From Syntrophaceae bacterium (lineage in GTDB: Bacteria > Desulfobacterota > Syntrophia > Syntrophales > UBA2210): 10,187 bases of DNA. Under the pieces are notes generated by a model, which worked only from the letters and a program-made list of their open reading frames with translations, did not search any database and was not told where the DNA came from. This document shows positions 6,319 to 10,187 of the stretch, one piece after another (the first letter of the stretch is position 1; the number at the start of each line of letters is the position of its first letter). The DNA lies in the NCBI GenBank assembly GCA_030619435.1, contig JAUXBI010000036.1:1-10187 (forward strand). The letters are read 5' to 3'. A program made the position numbers and the translations under genes.

Positions 6319-7302
6319 ATGATAACGCTGAAAAGGCTGCAGAACATTTCAAGTACCAGATTTCGTAGAATGTTACATGTTGTTAAAGTGTTCAAAGGAC
6401 ACAGCCCAGTATATCCGCGATTTGTTCAATTACTGCTTACATACAAATGCAACGCGACCTGTCCCTTCTGTTATCAGGACGCAGAGAAAATGAAGATTCC
6501 TGACATGAGCATCAGCGACGCACAGGTTATTGAAAGAAACATAAAAAAATCATTTAACTTCAAACCAAGAATACACTTTTTCGGAGGGGAACCTACAGTA
6601 AATGCTGATTTTGTTGAAATCCTGAAATACTTCTCCAATTCAGGTTACAAAACATCAATGACTACAAATGGGATTAATCTACTCAAGTTTGGGAGAGAAA
6701 TTGTAGAAGCAGAGGGATTTAAGGATATACACATTTCTCTTAATGATCTGGATTTTGATAGAGTGCTGTCAACCCTGAAGCAGATCAGCGACATTGACGT
6801 GAACAAGAGTTTATACATTACATTGAATTGCCCTATTACAGAGATCAATCAAGACAAATTGATTGATATTGTTGAGAAATTTGAACACTCGAAAGCACAC
6901 TGCCTTACATTTCAACATCGCGGATTCATATGGCATAACGGATTTACATTAATGGACCATAAATTGATAAAGGATCAGTACGAAATAATCAGAAAACGAA
7001 AAAGCAGCATACCTATACTATTTCATCCGAACATTAAATCCGAAAATATCGAAGCTTACTATACGGACAAAAAATTTCCCTACAACATGAATAAATGCTA
7101 TTTTCCATGGTTTGTATTATTTGTACAGCCTAACGGAAATATAATACCATGCGACGAGATCAATATTATGGTTGGAAACGCAGTAACGGAAAGCCTTAAG
7201 GATATTTGGAATAACAGTGAATACGTAGCCTTCAGGAGAAATATTATTCAAAACGGCATATCACATTCAATATGCCATAGATGTGATCATAGAGAGTATT
7301 AA
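6319..7302 (+). CDS. Radical SAM enzyme with shortened SPASM/twitch domain
   Basis: The protein is 327 residues. The radical SAM core begins with a CX3CX2C motif (Cys44, Cys48, Cys51 in KCNATCPFC), which binds the catalytic 4Fe-4S cluster. It is followed by the GGEP motif (89-92), which contacts SAM, and MTTNG (114-118). The C-terminus has Cys260-X12-Gly-X4-Cys278, matching the first half of the SPASM pattern, then GNAVTESLKDIW and Cys319-X2-Cys322 at the very end. Only four C-terminal cysteines are present instead of the seven of a full SPASM domain, so a twitch-like domain with one auxiliary cluster is likely. SPASM/twitch enzymes modify peptides, sugars or cofactors; no small precursor-peptide gene is evident nearby, and the neighbours make glycan chemistry plausible. 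An AGAGAG stretch a few bases upstream is the likely ribosome binding site. The gene is A+T-rich relative to the left half of the window. Confidence 0.88.
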   Translation: MITLKRLQNISSTRFRRMLHVVKVFKGHSPVYPRFVQLLLTYKCNATCPFCYQDAEKMKIPDMSISDAQVIERNIKKSFNFKPRIHFFGGEPTVNADFVEILKYFSNSGYKTSMTTNGINLLKFGREIVEAEGFKDIHISLNDLDFDRVLSTLKQISDIDVNKSLYITLNCPITEINQDKLIDIVEKFEHSKAHCLTFQHRGFIWHNGFTLMDHKLIKDQYEIIRKRKSSIPILFHPNIKSENIEAYYTDKKFPYNMNKCYFPWFVLFVQPNGNIIPCDEINIMVGNAVTESLKDIWNNSEYVAFRRNIIQNGISHSICHRCDHREY

Positions 7303-7318
7303 ATAGAGGAGCTGAAGA

Positions 7319-8467
7319 ATGATTACAATCGTCATACCGGCATTGAACGAAGAAGCTACAGTTGGTATATGCGTGAAAAAGGCTTTAGAGACGATGCGCA
7401 ACCTTAACGTAGAAGGAGAAGTCATCGTCGCTGATAATGGATCAACCGACAATACAGAAAGAATAGCGCTTGAAGCGGGCGCAAGGGTTATTAAAACGGA
7501 AGAGAAGGGCTATGGCGCTACTTACAGGCAGAGTATACCCCATGCTCTGGGAGAGTTTATTATAGTGGGAGATGCTGACGATTCTTACAATTTTGAAGAA
7601 ATTGGCCCGTTCATTGAAAAATTGAAAGAGGGATACGAGTTCGTGATAGGAAACAGATTCAAGGGTAAAATTGAAAAAGGGGCTATGCCGTCATTGCATC
7701 GTTATGTAGGGACTCCTGTACTGACCGGAATAATGAATCTGTTTTTCAGGGTTGGTATTGGTGACACGAATTGCGGCATGAGAGGGTTTACGAAAAAAGC
7801 ATTTGAGAAAATGAAATTGAAAACCTCCGGTATGGAATTCGCTACAGAAATGGTAATAAAGGCTTCCGCTGTTGGACTTAAAATATGTGAAATACCCTGC
7901 AATCTTTACAAAGACAAAAGAGATCATCCACCACACCTGAATACCTGGAAAGACGGGTGGAGATACCTCAGGTTTATGTTGTTGTTTGCCCCGTTCTGGA
8001 CGTATCTTGTTCCGGGAATAACCCTGATGTCAATCGGTATACTGGGAATGGTCACTCTTTTCGCAAGGGATTGTACAGCACCACAATTATTTGTTGACGT
8101 AGTAAAGCCAAAATACTTTTCCTTACTCCTACTGCCACTGCTGGTGGGAAGTCAGATTGTATCTTTTGGTATTATCGCTCATAGTCTCAGTTACACAAAA
8201 CACTACAACAACATCAACAAAGGAATAAGCAGTTTACTGGAAAAATTCAAACTTGAAAAAGGTTTGCTTACAAGCCTGTTTCTGTTCTGCGTGGGTAGTC
8301 TGATTATTCTATATCTGATTTCTTCCAACTACTGGGGAGTCGGGCCGTTCATTGGGGATACAGTTAGAAACGACCTGAGCTTCATAGCGACCGCAGTAAT
8401 CGTTTTTGGCACGCAGATATTCTATACATCATTTTTGCTTAGTATAAACATTCTAAAGGTTATTTAG
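7319..8467 (+). CDS. Membrane-anchored family 2 glycosyltransferase (polyprenyl-phosphate sugar synthase type)
   Basis: The protein is 382 residues. The N-terminal GT-A domain has VIPALNEE (5-12), ADNGSTDN (38-45) and the DADD metal/nucleotide-sugar motif (85-88), followed by FVIGNRFKG and GDTNCGMRGF. This set is typical of DPM1/GtrB-like enzymes that move a sugar from a nucleotide donor to a polyprenyl phosphate on the cytoplasmic face. From about residue 215 on there are four or five hydrophobic segments, for example YLVPGITLMSIGILGMV and IATAVIVFGTQIFY, which anchor it. It begins 16 bases after the radical SAM stop with GAGGAG (7306-7311) in between, so the two are almost certainly co-transcribed. 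It could supply the lipid-linked donor for the GT-C enzyme at 4313-6085. Sugar identity is unknown. Confidence 0.9.
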   Translation: MITIVIPALNEEATVGICVKKALETMRNLNVEGEVIVADNGSTDNTERIALEAGARVIKTEEKGYGATYRQSIPHALGEFIIVGDADDSYNFEEIGPFIEKLKEGYEFVIGNRFKGKIEKGAMPSLHRYVGTPVLTGIMNLFFRVGIGDTNCGMRGFTKKAFEKMKLKTSGMEFATEMVIKASAVGLKICEIPCNLYKDKRDHPPHLNTWKDGWRYLRFMLLFAPFWTYLVPGITLMSIGILGMVTLFARDCTAPQLFVDVVKPKYFSLLLLPLLVGSQIVSFGIIAHSLSYTKHYNNINKGISSLLEKFKLEKGLLTSLFLFCVGSLIILYLISSNYWGVGPFIGDTVRNDLSFIATAVIVFGTQIFYTSFLLSINILKVI

Positions 8468-8505
8468 CATTATGAACTCCAATATAAAATATAGATAAGT
8501 ATGTA

Positions 8506-9210
8506 ATGAAAGAATCTCGCGTTGAGTTCTATAAGAGATGGGGAAATCATTCAAAACCATACTTCAAGTGGCAGGCGGAGCAAATATCTAAATATGCCGG
8601 TAAAAGAATAGCTGATATAGGTTGCGGATTAGGAAATTTTGTAGAAATATTCAGTGACAAAGAACTCTATTTGGGATTTGATTCAGACGAATTGGTTCGA
8701 AAAGAAGTAGAGAGCTTGGAATATCCCGAGAATTTCAGATTGGCAGAAACCGGTGACATCTGTCTTGACGAAGCAGTAGATGAGATTGAAGAAAATGGTA
8801 TTGATACAATTATCTGCATAAACACATTAGAGCATATTGAAAATGACAAACAAGCACTCACCAATATGGTCAAGGCGGTCAAGAAAAATGATTATATATG
8901 CTTAATTGTCCCTGCTTTACACTGCCTTTACGGTTCGCTGGACAAATTTGATGGCCACTATAGAAGATATTCAAAAAGGGATTTATCGGCACTCACAAAT
9001 GGTTTAGATGTGGATGTAGTTCTAATGCATTATATGAATATGATTGGTAGCATAGGATGGTTTATCAAGAGTAGAATCGTGAAAGAAAAATCGTATAGGA
9101 ATGCAAATTTTAGTTTTATCGTATTCCTTCTTCCCATAATATCGTTTTTGGAGAAATGCATAAAACCTCTATTTGGTCTTTCACTTCTTCTGGTTTTGCG
9201 AAAGACGTAA
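8506..9210 (+). CDS. Class I SAM-dependent methyltransferase with hydrophobic C-terminus
   Basis: The protein is 234 residues. Motif I is ADIGCGLGNF (36-45), the glycine-rich SAM loop. The acidic ribose-binding residue is Asp59 in LGFDSD, and DTIICINTLEHIEND (100-114) is the strand-4 region of a Methyltransf_11/23-like fold. Then come LIVPALHCLYGSLD and GHYRRYSKRDL, a pattern I associate with methyltransferases in polysaccharide and lipid-sugar clusters. The last 40 residues or so are hydrophobic (FIVFLLPIISFL and FGLSLLLVL), suggesting membrane association. It follows the glycosyltransferase after 38 bases on the same strand. The ATG at 8506 has only a weak upstream purine stretch (ATAAG), so translation may be modest. 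A sugar or lipid-linked acceptor is inferred from its neighbours only. Confidence 0.86.
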   Translation: MKESRVEFYKRWGNHSKPYFKWQAEQISKYAGKRIADIGCGLGNFVEIFSDKELYLGFDSDELVRKEVESLEYPENFRLAETGDICLDEAVDEIEENGIDTIICINTLEHIENDKQALTNMVKAVKKNDYICLIVPALHCLYGSLDKFDGHYRRYSKRDLSALTNGLDVDVVLMHYMNMIGSIGWFIKSRIVKEKSYRNANFSFIVFLLPIISFLEKCIKPLFGLSLLLVLRKT

Positions 9211-9223
9211 TATTCTACATCTC

Positions 9224-9251
9224 TTTACATTAGTGGAATTAATCATAGAAT
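9224..9251 (+). promoter_or_regulatory. Candidate promoter for the tandem riboswitch transcript
   Basis: TTTACA (9224-9229), a 16-base spacer and TAGAAT (9246-9251) place the start near 9258, just ahead of the first aptamer. The -10 box is part of a perfect 9-bp inverted repeat: AATATTCTA (9209-9217) with TAGAATATT (9246-9254). The repeat spans the preceding gene's stop and could act as an operator or a weak hairpin. Confidence 0.5.
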
Positions 9252-9271
9252 ATTAGCAGGCGGTAGAGCAC

Positions 9272-9360
9272 CGCCACGCAAACCGGAAGGAATTCCGGGA
9301 CGCAAAGCTACGGGTCCGACACCGCTTCTGGGGAAAGCGGAAGGACAGCCGGGTTACCGT
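9272..9360 (+). ncRNA. c-di-GMP-I (GEMM) riboswitch aptamer, first of a tandem pair
   Basis: The conserved core of the GEMM-I aptamer is present in order: GCAAACC, a hairpin (CCGGAA against TTCCGG), GGGACGCAAAGC, TACGGGTCC, a second hairpin (CCGCTT against AAGCGG) holding GGGG, then GGACAGCCGGGTTACC. These are the family's hallmark segments, including the tetraloop-receptor side and the two arms that close over the second messenger cyclic di-GMP. The outer P1 helix is short here (ACG with CGT). A small stem-loop (GCGGT/ACCGC, 9260-9274) lies just upstream. It follows the candidate promoter by about 15 bases. Confidence 0.9.
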
Positions 9361-9363
9361 TTG

Positions 9364-9449
9364 ACTCAATGCAAACCGGAGGAGACTCCGGGACGCAAAG
9401 CCACGGGTCCGAAGCCCGGGAAACCGGGAAGGACAGCCGGGTTACCAGA
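9364..9449 (+). ncRNA. c-di-GMP-I (GEMM) riboswitch aptamer, second of a tandem pair
   Basis: A second full aptamer core follows almost directly: TGCAAACC, a CCGGAG/CTCCGG hairpin, GGGACGCAAAGCC, ACGGGTCC, a CCCGG-GAAA-CCGGG hairpin, and GGACAGCCGGGTTACC. The last segment is identical to that of the first aptamer. Its P1 helix looks weak. It is followed by a perfect palindrome CAGACGTCTG (9446-9455) and a GNRA-capped hairpin (CGCGGG-GAAA-CCC, 9456-9473), which ends a few bases before the ribosome binding site GAGGAGGTG (9478-9486). With no T tract, translational control is more likely than termination. Confidence 0.91.
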
Positions 9450-9492
9450 CGTCTGCGCGGGGAAACCCATGCGGATTGAGGAGGTGCTCATG

Positions 9493-9765
9493 ATGAGGTT
9501 GATACCATTAATACTGGTAGCGCTTCTACCGTCGGTATTGCTGGCCAGCGTAACCGTATCCTCCTGCCCTGCCGATGTTGACAGTTTTGTCAGCATCGCC
9601 AGAGAGGCAATGGTGGATGGGAACTACGTTACCGCTTTTGCGATGTACGATTGTGCTCTCCGAAGAGATCCCTACTCTTTAGAAGCCCTTGCGGGCCGTC
9701 TTATGGCCATGGCTTTTATGGTGGAGTGCAATTCTTCAACGCCGATCCTGGTTACTTCACGCTGA
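9493..9765 (+). CDS. Short secreted TPR-like protein under tandem c-di-GMP riboswitches, possibly truncated
   Basis: The ORF encodes 90 residues. A strong GAGGAGGTG precedes ATGATG; the second ATG (9493) has the better spacing of seven bases, and 9490 is the alternative. Residues 1-19 form a signal peptide (LIPLILVALLPSVLLASV). The segment DGNYVTAFAMYDCALRRDPYSLEALAG (about 41-67) reads as one tetratricopeptide-like helix pair with the typical Gly-Tyr, Ala, Tyr, Ala-Leu and Asp-Pro positions. After about residue 75 the sequence loses that character (MVECNSSTPILVTSR) and stops. In the next frame the DNA from about 9717 reads FYGGVQFFNADPGYFTLTEAYRG, which looks more like coding sequence. A frameshift near the TTTT at 9714-9717, or decay of a longer TPR gene, is therefore possible. 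Riboswitch control predicts response to cyclic di-GMP, which governs motility and surface lifestyle. Confidence 0.6.
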   Translation: MRLIPLILVALLPSVLLASVTVSSCPADVDSFVSIAREAMVDGNYVTAFAMYDCALRRDPYSLEALAGRLMAMAFMVECNSSTPILVTSR

Positions 9766-9787
9766 CCGAAGCGTACCGCGGGTGCAA

Positions 9788-9810
9788 GGGGCGGGCTTTT
9801 TGCCCGTCCC
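9788..9810. terminator. Strong G+C hairpin between convergent genes, candidate terminator
   Basis: GGGGCGGGC (9788-9796) pairs with GCCCGTCCC (9802-9810), with one G.T pair, around a TTTTT loop. It lies between the stops at 9765 and 9825. Neither side carries a T tract after the stem, so it is an atypical terminator and may only protect 3' ends. Confidence 0.5.
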
Positions 9811-9824
9811 GCCGGAACAGCCCG

Positions 9825-10187
9825 TTAACCCGGAATATCATAAGAAGTTTCATTGCTCTCCTTTTTCGCAGTGAGGAGACGAATATGGTTACGCAAGAAA
9901 TATTTTTCTGTGAAACCGCCGAATCCGAATTCGGACATGATCTGTTTCCAGTTGCGCTCCACGTATTCGAAGGCGTACCTGCACTCTACAATTTTGAAAG
10001 GTATTCTGAAGTAGAGGGGAGTTTCATCGGTAACAAATTCGTTGAAATCAAGCATGATAAACTGTCCGCCCAGTTTCAGAGCATTTGCTGCATTTCTGAG
10101 GATATTCTTCTGTATTTCTAATGGAAATCCGTGAAATACGAATGAAATAAAAACCTTATCGAACTTTCTGTCCAGTGTGAAGGGTTG
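9825..10187 (-). CDS. C-terminal part of a UbiE-like class I SAM methyltransferase (truncated by window edge)
   Basis: On the minus strand a frame is open from the right edge (10187) to a TAA at 9825-9827, giving 120 residues without a start inside the window. It begins FTLDRKFDKVFISFVFHGFP, the strand-4 region of Methyltransf_11/UbiE-type proteins (the D-V-hydrophobic-x-LHHxP pattern, with Phe-His here). It continues EIQKNILRNAANALKLGGQF, matching the helix and LKPGG turn that precede strand 5, then IMLDF. A C-terminal segment VERNWKQIMSEFGFGGFTEKYF resembles the lid region near the end of these enzymes. The SAM-binding motif I would lie beyond the window. The acceptor (quinone, lipid or small molecule) cannot be told. 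It converges on the riboswitch-controlled ORF. An internal ATG at 10055 is not the start, since the conserved motifs lie upstream of it. Confidence 0.85.
   Translation of the reverse strand, partial: QPFTLDRKFDKVFISFVFHGFPLEIQKNILRNAANALKLGGQFIMLDFNEFVTDETPLYFRIPFKIVECRYAFEYVERNWKQIMSEFGFGGFTEKYFLRNHIRLLTAKKESNETSYDIPG

Noticed and set aside
8472..8498. Eight-codon ORF between the glycosyltransferase and the methyltransferase
   Set aside because: No ribosome binding site, composition is simply A+T-rich, and such ORFs are expected by chance.
9361..9489. N-terminal extension of the riboswitch-controlled ORF to a TTG at 9361
   Set aside because: This stretch is the second riboswitch aptamer, and the strong ribosome binding site and signal peptide place the start at 9490/9493.
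9651..10121. Plus-strand open frame across the right end
   Set aside because: Most of it is antisense to the methyltransferase, whose motifs are convincing. Only its first part (about 9717-9780) may be remnant coding sequence and is treated as a finding.

Overview
The window looks like a chromosomal segment of a Gram-negative-type bacterium, probably from a little-cultured lineage near the FCB/Fermentibacteria/Eisenbacteria-like candidate phyla. That placement is an inference from gene style: secreted lamin-tail-domain and jelly-roll-like proteins, a lipoprotein, c-di-GMP riboswitches, and two secreted proteins that share a C-terminal TWGxIKxxF ending. No ribosomal or other phylogenetic marker is present, so the placement is weak. 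No tRNA, rRNA, CRISPR array or insertion sequence was seen.

Left part (1-3210): a possible truncated gene at the left edge (minus strand); a secreted beta-sandwich-like protein (+, 151-747); an ElbB-type glyoxalase (-, 824-1474) converging on it across a shared hairpin terminator; a small lipoprotein/envelope protein (+, 1611-2282); and a secreted lamin-tail-domain protein (-, 2359-3192) converging on that one across a second bidirectional terminator. The secreted proteins at 151-747 and 2359-3192 are otherwise unlike each other but end in TWGDIKAAF and TWGAIKSVF, which suggests a common C-terminal sorting or anchoring signal.

Middle (3308-6085): a PHP-domain metallophosphoesterase of the histidinol-phosphatase type, then a 192-base gap rich in CAGATT/AATCTG inverted repeats, then a large multi-pass GT-C/GT39-like membrane glycosyltransferase with a TTG start.

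Right-middle (6319-9210): a visibly A+T-richer block with three same-strand genes: a radical SAM enzyme with a shortened SPASM/twitch C-terminus, a membrane-anchored family 2 polyprenyl-phosphate-type glycosyltransferase, and a class I SAM methyltransferase with a hydrophobic tail. Together with the upstream GT-C enzyme this reads as an envelope glycan or lipid-linked sugar modification module, possibly acquired by transfer. A long imperfect hairpin sits in its leader.

Right end (9224-10187): a candidate promoter is followed by two tandem c-di-GMP-I (GEMM) riboswitch aptamers and a strong ribosome binding site leading into a very short secreted TPR-like ORF (about 90 aa) that may be truncated or frameshifted. 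Converging on it from the right edge is the C-terminal part of a UbiE-like methyltransferase, on the minus strand and cut by the window end.
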